Counted from the first letter of the stretch, positions 40,471 to 53,123 are shown. The stretch is 64,000 nt of DNA from Sinonovacula constricta (GCA_007844125.1 CM017558.1:50171831-50235830); one strand, 5' to 3'. The notes: generated from the letters alone by a model not told the origin. Numbers and translations: made by a program.

Positions 40471-40476
40471 TTTATT
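40471..40476 (-). terminator. Polyadenylation signal for the nocturnin-like gene
   Basis: AATAAA on the minus strand, about 87 bases past the stop codon. Confidence 0.55.
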
Positions 40477-40562
40477 AGATATTAAACCTCTGATAGCACG
40501 TAAAATATTTGGGGGTTGTAAATTATGGTGTCGATTGAACACACTTTAAGAACAAAATTGAA

Positions 40563-43500
40563 CTATATAAAAAAAGATTCTATTCTGAAAGTAAGCTGCC
40601 GATAAAACAGATTCGATGGAATGAATGTATAAAGGTCATTTAAAAAAAGGTTTTTTTCAAACAGGACATCAGCTACCAGACTAATATGATCTGACGGGTA
40701 TCGTAGGGATGGAAGTCTGTTCTCTCCTACTTCCTCATCTGAGGGCACGTCCAGGATGGCCTTCACCTTGATGCCCTTACTGTACCAGATATAATCAATG
40801 ACGTGACAATTCTCAATCCCTGGACGCAGCTGCCATGAGGTAAACTTCGGTTCAGATCCATCTTTCGAAAGGAGAGTATATGTGCTAGTCATCTGTAGAT
40901 CCTGTTTCATCTTCTGGCAGGTTTCTTCGGTTGGTTCAGCGTTGAAATCCCCGCAGACAATCAATGGTCCTGAAGAATGCTTCAGTTTAAGATGCTCTAT
41001 CAGATATTTCACCTGACCTGTCCTGATTGCATCATTTTCTCTGTTGGCTTTCAGGTGAGTGAGAGCGATAGTGAATGAGTTTGGGATGTCACTCTTCGTG
41101 GTGAAAATACCAATCAAAGCAACCTGATTCTGCCTCTCCGATCTATTTCTCAGTATTATGCTGTCTGACTCACTGAGTGTCACTTTATGAGTGTTGTAAA
41201 ACAGGGCACAGCCATCTGGTCCCATGTTGTTGGGTTTCTGCAAACATATGGAATCAGGTTTTGGTTTAAAGATGCCCATATAGCCTAATGGACTCAGCTG
41301 CTCAATGAGATATTCAAACATGTCAACTTCCTCAGCACACAAGATGGCAGGAGCGTAGCGAGTTATCTCCTCAATAAGTTTTCCTTTACGGTACTCCCAC
41401 TCCAGGGCTTCCTTGGGACAGCTAATAAAGCTATATTCATCATCGTCAGTAGAACAGGGATCACCTCCAGTTAAACCTGAAACGTTGATGCACAAGTGCA
41501 GTGGCTTAAGAAAAAATTGCGGTCAGGTATACATATTATTTTTTTGTCAAAAGTATTGGCAGTAATAGGTGGTTTATTTATACCTACGTTAAAGATTCGA
41601 CGTGGCCGCTAAAGGGTAGTGACAGCGCTCTTGAACGGTTATAAATAGGGCTGTGGTTTGATTCCCGGCTGTGGCGCTCAATTATTCGTCCTGATTTGAG
41701 TGATTTTATTTTTACCGCGTTCGAATCTTCAAAGAACACAAAAACAATGTTCCCTTTAAAGATATATAGCGATGTCTTTATTCTGTACCATAATTGGCAA
41801 TACATAATGAATACAATTATCTTTGGCATCGTCTTTCTAAAAATGGGTATCAGTACACTTTCTGACCCATTTTCGAACCCCTCTAGGACAGTGTATAAAC
41901 AAGCATTATTATGGAGTGGAGACCGGGCGCTGTACGAGGCTTATATGATGATCATAGTGTGCACTTTTCTATGATTGGACATACCTTTTGATACCAACTG
42001 ATCCAGCTTTGAAGTCACCCAATATTTGATGCAGAAAAACATTCTAACAAGTTTTGTAAGGAGTGGGTGGCCTCACTGGTGTTTTCTATGATTTGACCCA
42101 GTGACCTACTTTGACACAACAGGACCCATCATCAAACATTATGCCAAGTTTAATTTTCTTTAAGATCAGGTAAGAAAGTGGCATCTAGGATGTTCACAGT
42201 GCTCTTTATGGGTTGATGTTGAAGTCCACTTTTTACCCCATGCTAACTAGATTCTGACTTATTCAAGCTTTCTTTGCTTCCTGGACGAGATTGGTATTCT
42301 TAATAAGTTGTATTTTAACTGTTTATTATACTAACGTTATACATTTTTAAAATGTTTAATATGTTTACCTGTTTTCAATTATAATTTGCATTATTTTAAC
42401 TTGATATATTTTATAATTTCTACTCAAGTATTTCCATTTTTAACCTGATTATACTCTGTTTTCGTTAATCATCAATGGATTCGGCGTTGTATGACCTATA
42501 AAGGATGCCGTAAAACTCAAAATACAAATTCATATTCAAGCTTTCATAGGTCAATCCATGCTTTCAACCAGTCTTACCAACTGTAATAATGGATCAAGTG
42601 TAGCCTTTAGAGAATTCTTTAAATTGTTAACGCTATGCGACGCGCGACATAAGAAGGTCGAATCGACATCAGAAAACTTGGCTGTGGTAAAAAGCGTTAC
42701 AACAATTTAAGACATAATTTAAGCTTCTTTCACTCACATAAACCCTACAACAGGCTCAGACCAGAATGCCAAGATTTAAGACCAACCTAAGTATAAGACG
42801 TCTATAATGATTAAGATGATTTATGTCCGTTGCACAAGCGGTTTTTATGTTGTCCCCAGTAACTGTATTATATCTTGACTAAGGGAGGCGGGTAACGTTA
42901 CGACTTCCCGTGGTCTGTTGTGCTTTTGGGGTTTGAATCACATATATTTAGTTTTTGGTTTGAAAACTTCAGATTGCTTAAATAATTAAGCAATAGTTAT
43001 GGCATTATTTTTACTCTACGCCAAAACGTATGCGAATAGAAAACAAGAACACGATTTATTTAACACATGTGGCATACAATTGGATTCAAAAACTTAAAGA
43101 ATTAAATTTACACTGACATCATTTATTTTAACAATAGTGAAACAATCCACTTACATTCCATTTATATTTTACAAGTTAAATGTGTGGACCTAACGTAAAC
43201 TTTTTTTTTAAATTCCAAATGAAACGTTTGACCTAATGTCATACCTAGTCATGTGGCCTAAAAAAGTCTGACAGAAGGGTATGCTATGAAAAGACAGCTT
43301 AATATCGTGATGGCACATGCCTAAATAAATCAAAGCCTGGACAGTGGAAAGATGGATAACACATTGCAATTTGCAAACCTGTGAACTATGATTTTTATCT
43401 GATAAACAATAAGTAAATATAGTACTAATTTGTCATTTTCAATTTTTAAGAATAAATTAATATAATGACAGAAAGGTTTTGTTTGTATTGCTAGAAACTC

Positions 43501-43699
43501 AATCTACCTAAATTCTACATCCCTTTGAAAGGGGCCTGTTTGAATTTACATTATGAGATTGACTTAGTCAATCAAACTGCTTTAAACATTTACCTTGTGC
43601 TAGTACGTTCCATTGCATGATTCGAATGGGTTCACAAAGGTCATCACTGATTGTCACAAACTTTCTTTCAATGAGAGTTTTGTTCAAACAGTCCGCCAT
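40563..43699 (-). CDS. NOCT: Nocturnin-like EEP-family deadenylase/phosphatase (two coding exons)
   Basis: Coding exons 43699-43594 and 41476-40563 join in phase (donor CAAG/GTAAAT, acceptor TTTCAG/G) to give 339 residues. The junction reads MQWNVLAQ then GLTGG, matching the start of the nocturnin catalytic domain. Motifs in order: CPKEALEWEYRKG; CAEEVDMFEYL with catalytic Glu85; a PDGCALF segment; THLKA; VCGDFNAEPTEE with Asp212 and Asn214; IDYIWYS; and RYPSDHISLV with His299. CCR4-family nocturnins remove poly(A) in vitro, and vertebrate nocturnin acts on NADP(H); which applies here is not known. The N-terminus is short, without a clear mitochondrial leader. About 33 residues after the SDH motif extend beyond the usual end. 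It is an intact gene and probably one of several paralogues. Confidence 0.93.
41477..43593 (-). other. Nocturnin-like gene, intron between coding exons
   Basis: 2.1 kb, filled with repeat debris. At about 41610-41685 is a tRNA-like stretch (GTGGTTTGATTCCCGGC). At 41980-42240 is a stretch with GGCCTCACTGGTGTTTTCTA and TGATTTGACCCAGTGACCTA, of a type I recall as a common bivalve interspersed repeat. At 42290-42535 is a relative of the insert at 23597. Confidence 0.8.
42290..42535 (+). mobile_element. Retroposon-like repeat with GCCGTAAAAC tail, second copy
   Basis: Shares with 23597-23823 the blocks TTTTTAACCTGATTA, CTCTGTTTTCG/CTCTATTCAC, ATTCGGCG, GTATGACCT and GCCGTAAAAC. The tail here is CTCAAAATACAAA. 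Confidence 0.6.
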
Positions 43700-43708
43700 T
43701 GCTGGAAA

Positions 43709-44746
43709 AGAAGTAGGCTGGCAATTAAACCACTGACATGTGTGTAGGCAGAGAAGTAGGCTGGCAATTAAACCACTTGCATGTGTTCAGGCAGAGAAGT
43801 AGGCTCGCAATTAAACCACTTACATGTGTTCAGGCAGAGAAGTAGGCTGGCAATTAAACCACTGACATGTGTTCAGGCAGAGAAGTAGGCTGGCAATTAA
43901 ACCACTGACATGTGTTCAGGCAGAGAAGTAGGCTGGCAATTAAACCACTTACATGTGTTCATGCAGAGAAGTAGGCTCGCAATTAAACCACTGACATGTG
44001 TTCAGGCAGAGAAGTAGGCTGGCAATTAAACCACTTACATGTGTTCAGGCAGAGAAGTAGGCTGGCAATTAAACCACTGGCATGTGTGTAGGCAGAGAAG
44101 TAGGCTGGCAATTAAACCACTGACATGTGTGTAGGCAGAGAAGTAGGCTGGCAATTAAACCAGTGACATGTGTGTAGGCAGAGAAGTAGGCTCGCAATTA
44201 AACCAGTGTCATGTGTGTAGGCAGAGAAGTAGGCTCGCAATTAAACCAGTGACATGTGTGTAGGCAGAGAAGTAGGCTGGCAATTAAACCAGTGACATGT
44301 GTGTAGGCAGAGAAGTAGGCTCGCAATTAAACCACTGTAATGTGTTCAGGAGGAGAAGTAGGCTGGCAATTAAACCAGTGACATGTGTGTAGGCAGAGAA
44401 GTAGGCTCGCAATTAAACCACTGTAATGTGTTCAGGAGGAGAAGTAGGCTGGCAATTAAACCAGTGACATGTGTGTAGGCAGAGAAGTAGGCTGGCAATT
44501 AAACCACTGACATGTGTGTAGGCAGAGAAGTAGGCTGGCAATTAAACCACTGACATGTGTTCAGGCAGAGAAGTAGGCTGGCAATTAAACCACTGACATG
44601 TGTGTAGGCAGAGAAGTAGGCTCGCAATTAAACCACTGACATGTGTGTAGGCAGAGAAGTAGGCTCGCAATTAAACCACTGACATGTGTTCAGGAGGAGA
44701 AGTAGGCTGGCAATTAAACCAGTGTCATGTGTGCAGGCAGAGAATA
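43709..44746. repeat. 43-bp minisatellite in the nocturnin-like 5' intron, about 24 units
   Basis: The unit on the plus strand contains AGAAGTAGGCTGGCAATTAA, then ACCACTGACATGTGTGTAGG and CAG. Variants are GGCTCGCAA and TGTTCAGG. On the transcribed strand each unit is pyrimidine-rich (CCTACTTCTCTGCC) with CAG and a TTTAAT word. The array begins 6 bases upstream of the splice acceptor of the first coding exon, and its first unit supplies the CTTCTTTTCC tract of that acceptor. Confidence 0.95.
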
Positions 44747-45218
44747 AAGGAATATATAGAAATTGACCTATCAGTTTTGACATTTATTATATCAATAAGG
44801 AAAGCATGGAGTGTGTGTCTATATCGTTGAACTGTTTCCTTTTTAGAAACTATCTGTCTATCTCCCATAATTTAATTATACAATTATTTATGTCTATACA
44901 CATTCAACAATTGCACAGAGTAATTTATTTAAATTGCATGAATATGCACAATAGTTAATCAACAGGTGACCATTTCGAAATTCGTTGATTTTTTTAAAAA
45001 GAATTTTTTTGAAGAAAAATAATCACAGTATGTTCTGTCCGGTTAATAGTCAAGTCGAACGAATTCATTCAAACAAACTGTATGTATTGGCACTTTCGGT
45101 TTTCACATCACACGAGATCAGATAAAATGTGAATCATACAAATTGTTCTTTTCGTACAGTAATAGTGTGTTTTTGTTAATTTAAATGGATAAAGCAAGCA
45201 AAATAATAAGGTCCTTAC

Positions 45219-45300
45219 CTGTCGTTTCTCTGGTTAACTAAAAATGGTTTTAACAATTTGCTGTTATCTCAGATTATGTCCCCTACATGTCAGGGAACGC
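45219..45300 (-). other. Probable non-coding first exon of the nocturnin-like gene (3' boundary)
   Basis: On the minus strand, GAAACGACAG/GTAAGGACC at 45219 is a strong splice donor. Together with the acceptor CTTTTCCAG just before the ATG at 43699, this suggests a 5' UTR exon. The transcription start was not located; the upper limit given is arbitrary. Confidence 0.45.
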
Positions 45301-46770
45301 TACTCCTATAAGGATACTTTAACACATAACATGGGTAGTTTCCCTTAACAACCTTTTTTTTACCTATTAACAAATCAGACCTTTTCATGAACCGTTATAT
45401 GCACTGAATAAATGGTAGATCGAAGTATAAAATGGTTTAAAGAGGCGACAAACTCTCAACACCTTTCCACAACCACTCAGCATGTAGACTAATAAAACCG
45501 TCGACTTGAAAAATAAAACTTGGTGTAATACATAAAAAACATAACCTTTTGGGTTTGGTAAAACAAAACAAACAAAAATGAATGTGCATTACGCATTAGC
45601 AAATCAAGGGGATTGACGTTATAGAAATTATACACCTCAAATGATTAAAATCCATGTTAATGAAGCATGTGTGTCGTCTTTAAAAGAAAGGTAGCGTGAG
45701 AACTCTCTGTATCTATTCGCGAGAATGACTAAGGTATAAAAAGTGAGTGCTCACTACAACACTTCTAGAAAAATAAGTTCTTCAAAAAATCTGCTGAAGT
45801 TGGTAGTATCTGAAAGGTCAAAAAGATGGTCGGAGTATCTGAAAATCTGCGGCATGTTGTTTTTTTTAGATTTGTTATTGCGTTTGTGGTTTTGTTCTTT
45901 CAAGAATGTGTTTAAACACAGATGCAAATATTCCTTAATGTACACTATTTTATATTAAAAAAAGACAGCTGAATCGTTGAAACAAAGCATAAGGGAGACA
46001 AAAAGAGGAGACATAACAGTTACCGTCACGTGTCCGGTGGGTTCTGTCATTATGCGTGCCATCTGTAAGTTAGATTTAATAATCATGCATTGTTTACTGA
46101 AATTAACTTATTGAAAACATAACTAACCTTGGCGTCTGTACAAATTCTAGATTGCAGCTCTAAAGGTTGTAGCTAACTGACATTTTTATAAGTATGTGTT
46201 AATAAGAGAAACAGTATTCGAATATCGGTCTATCAAGTGAATGCATCCTATGTATCTTTTAAATAAGTTTCTGCTTGTGTTTGGTACGTTTGAACGTCCT
46301 AGGTTAGACCGTTCTATTGCATACGGAGGGAATGGTCGGAGGTCGTGTCCATAAAGAAGCTGAGATATTTCTCACTTCACTTAAACTAAAAGATTGCCTG
46401 ATATTGTGTGGGAAAATACATAATATAATATACTAGTTCTATTCATACAAAAAAGTTAATTTAAAGAAATTCCCTCATCTTGTGTGCCTTTAAAGTTTTC
46501 AGGTGATGTTTTGGTTTAAGTGAGAAAAACTTAGATACTTAATTGGCCCTACAGGACAGAGGGTATTTGTAGAGGTAGGGCGCATGGTTACCAGTATAGT
46601 TGTTTGTTGATGAACACTGTATTAAGGTCTTGACACCATCTTGGTGGGGGTGATATGCATCCTATTGCATATGACTTTTGAAAACCAGCATCTAACTCCT
46701 CATCAAAGCTCTGTTGTGTAGAATTGTATTTCTACTGATATACATTTTTTTTTTGTCATGTCCTACTTCG
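45301..46770. other. Spacer without recognisable gene
   Basis: AT-rich; probable promoter region of the nocturnin-like gene on its left side, but no defined site. Frames at 45743-45958 and 45754-45945 are opposite-strand shadows with no motif. Confidence 0.4.
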
Positions 46771-46775
46771 ACTTG

Positions 46776-46835
46776 TTCTATTCAGACATTTGTCTGGAGT
46801 CTATCTCCACCAAAAAAGGTCGGGTGTCGCTAAAT
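46776..46835 (+). mobile_element. SINE family C fragment, diverged
   Basis: TGTTCTATTCAGACATTTGT then CTGGAGTCTATCTCCACCAA matches the corresponding block of the copy at 58556-58806. Confidence 0.6.
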
Positions 46836-47851
46836 GAACACAAATGTGCCTACGCGTTGTACCTCACAGCCAAAACAAACCATGCAAACCCGTCCGATAA
46901 CTGAGAGTCGAATTTGGTTGAGTAGTTCCAGGAAGAAGGGTGTGTGAATTGCCACGGTAGGATGACGAAGACGAACAAGACGAGAAGGAATGTAAAGTTA
47001 ACACCATTCAGGATGCCGTTAAATACATTTAGCAACTTAAGATGTTTTGTCTACAAAGGATTTAGATGAAATGATATCATCTCTTCTTAACATCGAGGAA
47101 GATTTCCAGTAGCAGACAATGAAAGTATACACCAGAGGAAGTAACCAGGTTCTTTAAGTTATTTCAGTCTGACTTCTGTTGTTTACTGAATGTGCTGTGG
47201 AAAGTATATTCCTATCATACAAAACTTGATCTGTTTTAAGTTGCCATTCACTAATTTGCAGTAAAATGACAAAAAAAAAAGAAAAATCTATATTTTTATG
47301 CTTAATTCAATTAAAGTGCAAGAACAATTACTAAATTCTAATATTATAAAATAAAAAATAAACAAATGCTCATTGCATATAAGCTGAAACGAAATAAACT
47401 ATACCACATATACACTATATGACATTAATACAATAGAAATGCAATGCTCAATATAACATAACACCTTATTAACAATGTATAACAATAAGTAATATATATG
47501 AACTCATCAATAGGAACACCACTCTAAATGTGTCGCTTTTTACAAGAACCATAGTTGGTAACCTAAGCGAAGTATTACTGCATTCGTCTAAATATGCTTA
47601 TCATTTTCAGAATAAGTGGTATCGTTTTAAATTGTAAGGTAAACTATACTTTAATTGCACGATAGCATTTCCTTCCAAACCAAAAGCGACAACTCTTTTC
47701 AAGGCATGCGAAAGACGTTATAATCCTTTTATTTCTTTTGTAATGGCTTGGCCAGATTTTTAGTATCTAAGGACACTTGATGAAGATATCATGTATACAG
47801 CCTTGGATGTTGCGGGCTTAGATTATTGTTCTAAATCGTCTGGTGAAGTAA
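46836..47851. other. Spacer without supported gene
   Basis: A minus-strand frame at 47035-46850 has a hydrophobic segment (FTFLLVLFVFVILPW) followed by DGFAWFVLAV and might be a decayed membrane-protein exon; there are no clear splice sites or neighbours to support it. Confidence 0.35.
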
Positions 47852-48215
47852 GATACACAGATGCTGCATTTCAAGTGACTGCATTTACTTACTAATTTAT
47901 CAACGTTTTTTATGTCGGCATCCGGTTAAATACGTACTGTCAACAATAAGTGGAGGCGGTATGGTATACCCGTGACGATGAAGACATCGGGAACACGTAT
48001 TTAGCATGGATTGTTAAATGTATAATATAATGTAGATGTGGAATGGGATATCGGAGCGTTTCGGGGTCACTGCATGGCTTTAATACAAGATTGTGACATA
48101 AATGGCTACATCAAATTTCATCAAATGAAGCACAGCTGGCTTAGGTTCCCTGTTGTCACAAAATCGGATATCTTAATCATCTTGATTTATGGGCCACGGC
48201 GAAACTATAACATCA
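47852..48215 (+). repeat. Dispersed repeat pair, member Y
   Basis: Same orientation as member X at 38755-39235 and same block order. The last block, GGGCCACGGCGAAACTATAA, is the best conserved. Confidence 0.6.
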
Positions 48216-50476
48216 TTTAACAATACATATTAATCCTTTGACCACTTTATTTCTCTAATCCATAATACTTCTTACTTGCTAGCAATTGCATGCGAGGGTA
48301 AGTTGACATATATGTACACAGACCCTCCAGCAAACATGTAATTCCTAATTGGACGGTCCCCAGGGAAGCTGTCAACCTGATAAGTCTGGATCTATGATAT
48401 ATGTTAAAGGTCTGGTTAATTAATGCTTGCTTAGCAGGTTAAGAGATACAGTCATAGTCAAACAGCTTGTGAAAATAAGCGAATATTTCGGACGAGTATT
48501 ACATCTTTAAGTAGTCATAAATAGAGATATTTGGTAAGCTATGGACAATACATGTAAGTGATGTTGACAATATACAAATGGCTCCATCCATCGAACATTG
48601 CATTGTAATGTAGACATAAATATCTGTGTCTGTTAATAAAACTTATATATGAAGATAAATCTAAAAAATATCAAAAGGCATAATGATTGTGGACGGTCTT
48701 GGGGCGTGTGCCAGGCTTCTATGCGAGATTTTATGTTTCTTTTTATTGGCCAATAGTTTTGAATGTCTTTGATCAAAATTACATTTTGATCTCGTCACAA
48801 TAAAAAAATTTACAAGTGTCATGCCGTAATTGCGCACTTTATGTTACTAATTTATGTAACAATAGGTAAAATAACGAAGTTGCTTGTATGACTGTAAAGT
48901 TAAGATAGTTGGGGTTTCGCTGTGTCAGCGGCAAATTGGACTACGATGAACTCACTTCCAGAGCGAGTGTGATAATAAAATTGATTGAAAACGTGTCGTT
49001 ATTTTCTAACGTTAAAGGGTTATTTTTGTTATCTTTGTTATCGTGTTTTTATGTAGCTTTAAATATTATTGCGATCTTAATTGCCCAACGTTTAAAACGT
49101 GTTAGTTCCTACCAGTATATATTAGTTTGGTTTTTTAAGTATATTGGCCAGTTCATTTAAGTCTGACCGCAAAGTTTCTCCCCAAAACTTGATTAATATA
49201 ACAATTTATCCTTAAATTGGCGATCCACAGCAAAGCATGCTACACTGTATATATTGTAATCTCAAATGTCAAGTTTAAACATCCTTGAGTGACTCTTGAA
49301 ACGGTTGTCTGCTTAGTCCAATATTAATATTTGTTCGAGAGCGGCGGTTTCCTTCCTTAATTTGCAAATGTCGATTCTATTGCACGTAGAGCACGTGCAC
49401 ACACGGGTCTGCGACAATAAACTCTAATGACCTTAGACATGTCGATGCTTCTGTGCACGTGAACACACGAGTAGTACCAATTAAAGTCAACAACTCATTG
49501 AACTGAAAAGTAAATTTAATTTTCTAGGTCACTTTGATTAAATGTTGTTAATACTCTCTCTCTCTCTCTCCCTCTTTAAGCCCCGAACAGGTCGTTGCCC
49601 ATCCTTTGTGCTTGATTGTTTAGACAAGGGATCTTGGCTTGTTAGAATCCCTCTTTTCATTTCAGTACTTAGCCAATACATTGTTCGTGAACATTTTTAC
49701 TGAATGTTTGTCCTCATTAGATTTTTCACAGGAGTGCTGTCCGCGTTTGGAATTTGTTTTATAACTATTTTTGTGACAAAAACAACAGTAGCGTTATTTC
49801 AGCATGGTGTTTTGGAGGACATGGCAAAAAGGAAAAAAATCGTTAATTTCTTCCGAATGATGCCATTTATCTCCGTTAGTATGAAGGGATTAATGCTATG
49901 ATTGATTTAATCAGCCAGAGCAAGATGACATTAGAATTGTGTTTATAAATTGGTCTTCGGACATATAAAAAATAACTGCTTTTAATTGGGGTGCTTTGCA
50001 CAACATTGCAGAAGGGATCTGAGAGAAAAGTGGCCTTTATAAGTTACGCCGTTTGAGAAATTTCTATGTAAGTACAAAACAAAAAAACTTACGTTATCGT
50101 TAGAATCATATGCCGGTGCTGTTTGAGTTCTTATAAAAAATATGTGTAACAGTTTTTCTTAAAGTTTTTATGTGTATGCTTTGCATGGCATTGCAGTAGA
50201 AGCGTAAAAGTAAGGCTGCGTTTGCCTGTAGCTGCAGGTAGGTTGAATTTCCTTATAAAATTTGCAATATCAAAGATAACATCTAGTAACATAATTCATG
50301 GGCAAAATTATGCTGTTGCAGCTTCTTCGCTTTTTCTGCTTTTATTTGTGCAGCTACTTCTGTCTGTTACTTAAAAAACAAACACTGCATATTAACTTAT
50401 TTACTGGTTTCTTGTGAAAAAAATACAACGAAAAGTATATAATAAAAAGTATTTCCCAGCTTTTTTTTTACAAAAA
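48216..50476. other. Gene-poor spacer
   Basis: AT-rich. It contains a (TC)n run at 49554-49570. Open frames (48909-49160, 49704-49901) are hydrophobic and carry no recognised motif. Confidence 0.4.
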
Positions 50477-50560
50477 ATAATAATAATAATAAAAATAATA
50501 ATAATAATAATTGTTATTGTTGTTATTGTTTCTGTTGTTGTTGTAGTAGTAGTAGTAGTA

Positions 50561-50595
<35 letters not shown>

Positions 50596-50596
50596 T

Positions 50597-50652
<56 letters not shown>
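50477..50652. repeat. Trinucleotide microsatellite: (AAT)n, (TTG)n then (TAG)n
   Basis: About 33 bases of AAT repeats, a short TTG/ATT section, then some 110 bases of almost pure TAG repeats. All open frames through it (poly-Val, poly-Tyr, poly-Thr) are artefacts. Confidence 0.97.
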
Positions 50653-50653
<1 letters not shown>

Positions 50654-51790
50654 ATGCTCATAATTGAAACGAGTGAAACACGCAGCACATAGATTTACAA
50701 GTACAAAAAAACTGGTTGTAACTGTATACGTGTTTACACTTGTAAGATCTACTTTATTATGGGTAATATCTGGTTTTCTATTCATTAGCATATTAATCAT
50801 TCTATGAGATCGCAATTTTTCCGTGCATAGATAAATCAGTGAATGAGCTTGCATAATCATAATTCACTTTACTCGTTTAAAGGTCTTTTACGTAGCCATT
50901 TTCTATCAACTTTGTCCTCGAAAATGTGACATAAAATATCTGCATATTTTACCTTCTCCATAGAAGATCGCCCGGTGTTACTGTTCATTTCGCCCAGGCG
51001 TGAAATGTATTTATCACATCTCGTATTTTGCATTTACAAACGCTGTGAAAAGTATGCGCATGATGTAGTGATACCCATGAACCTTCTACATTCTAAAGTC
51101 GTGGGAAAATTTCTCTCTATATATTTTAATAGCTAGTTTAAAATCTTCTTTATTTCATTCCTTACTCCATTAGCGTAATGAGTTAGGAGTCAAAAACGAC
51201 TCATTTCATCAAAATATGATCAACATTAGGTATTTGTATTAAAAATGTCATTTTTCATCTTATATTAGTGATTAATTGTCAATTTTGGGGTTATCTGTAA
51301 ATCATTGTTTGAAAGAGCTATAGTCATGGGATTAAACCACTTTGTCATTCTCATCATCGCTCATATACTCGGAATTTTTATGTGTAGCCAATTAAGTTGC
51401 GATCGTGGGTTTATAAACAACACGCATCAATGGGCTTTAAGTTTCAATGCTGAAAAATACTTAAGGAGAGATTTTTAAATCTTTGGTAATTTCACTTTTC
51501 CTTGCGTGAAAATCCGACGTCCAAGTAGTATGGGCATTTACGCATGATATTATAAGTGGCTTTTAAAATTAGTGTGATCCCGAGTTTGACTTTTAAAGAT
51601 AGGAGCATTGTTTAATGTACCACTTTAAAATCGATTCACATTTACGGGTTGTCTTCATTTCTTGTATGTTCTAAATATTTACAAGGTGACATACTTTGTA
51701 GTGTGTGGTATTAAGGCAAATCGAAACATCAAAAACTTAAGTGTTGGAAAACTTACAGCAAACTTGTTGAAATGATATTAAAACAAGCAA
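50653..51790. other. Gene-poor spacer
   Basis: AT-rich, no supported frame or repeat. Confidence 0.4.
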
Positions 51791-51831
51791 GGGTTGTGGG
51801 GGTGGCGGGTTGGGGTGTGGGGTGGAGGGGG
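51791..51831 (+). other. G-quadruplex-type G-rich run
   Basis: Six G-runs of three or more with loops of two to four bases (GGGGG, GGG, GGGG, GGGG, GGGGG after an initial GGG). No gene start nearby. Confidence 0.6.
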
Positions 51832-53092
51832 TGTTCTGTGGTGTGTGTGGGGGCGGGGTATGAATCAAGATCCATTCAACCTTATCGCTGCAAATACTAC
51901 ATACATATACACAGTAAGGGACCCTAACTTCGACCTAAACAGTCACACGTATACCAGATTTACTTTCAAAGCATTTTTTAAGCTTACATGTATGTGTTTT
52001 CACAACATCGCTGTAAACCAGCAATTATATGAAATGTGGGGCACAGAGGACTGTGTCTGCTAAAGGCGGTATCTCAAACTTCCAACTAAATTATTGTTAC
52101 ATGAAAAGATTCCTCATAATGTTCCTTAATGGTGTCCCACATCTAAGTGAAAAAGAAACATAACGCTCCATTCGTATTTCCTATCCCAGCCACGCTGTAC
52201 AGTGAGTTATTTTTAAACGTAAAACAAAACACGCGGCCACTTACTTCTTATATCACGTTATATCATCATCCGGGTATCCGAAATCCCATCTTACGTATTT
52301 ATAGATTTAGAAAGATCAACATAAAGTGATTTTCTTTGCTTTTCGCAATTTGTATTGTCTTACATATGGGAAGTAGTCAAAATCGTCCTCACTTAGACTG
52401 AAGTATGAGTTTATGCTAAGTTATGACTAAATGCTCCCAAAACAGTGGGAAAATATTGTCACAGGTATTTCAAATAAGCAAACTGTCGGAATCTCCCTTT
52501 AAGGCTATCGATCGTTTAACGTACTTTTTGGATTTAATTAATCAGTCAGCGAGACTTCCTCGACTGATGCAGTGCATGTACGCAGGAAAAACATCGCAAC
52601 CTGATACTGGTGTAAACTTGTATACATTAAGTCAATACCATATTTCGAATCACTAAACGCATCGCATCATTAGATACACAGAAAGTTGATGTCTGATTGA
52701 ACGCATCAAGGCATCAGCTTTGTCATAGTGACTAGTCATAATATTGCGATAGATACGTGCAAAGATTAATTGTACAGAGGCTACTGAGAGTCTGCCAAAT
52801 CTTTTTATGTGTCTATATTGGCTTTAATTGGTATAAAATCTGAAACCTTTAATAGTATTATGTTATCAAATTTGCATTTACAGTGTGTGGGATACACTGC
52901 AAAGGCGCATATTAATTAACTTGGAGTATGGGTGACATTTTACATATCAGGATATAAAGTACACGTGACTTGAAAAAGTAGCCTGTCTGAAGAAAGTGTT
53001 GGGAAAGATGACGATACTTTCGTGTGGTAGTGAGCTTCTCGAACATAAAACAGCGCCATTTTGTGGACGTCAGTAATAGTTGAATATTTAGT
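51832..53092. other. Gene-poor spacer
   Basis: No supported gene; frames at 51794-52063 and 52423-52656 carry no known motif. Confidence 0.4.
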
Positions 53093-53123
53093 AGAAATAG
53101 TAGTTGTTGCCTTATTTGTTGTT

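Noticed and set aside
46850..47035. Membrane-protein exon on the minus strand
   Set aside because: One hydrophobic segment only; no splice sites or neighbours, so not supported beyond a note.
48909..49160. Small membrane-type gene
   Set aside because: AT-rich DNA often gives hydrophobic frames; no signal peptide, motif or promoter evidence.
50414..50860. Poly-Thr, poly-Val and poly-Tyr frames
   Set aside because: Translations of the (TAG)n/(AAT)n microsatellite.
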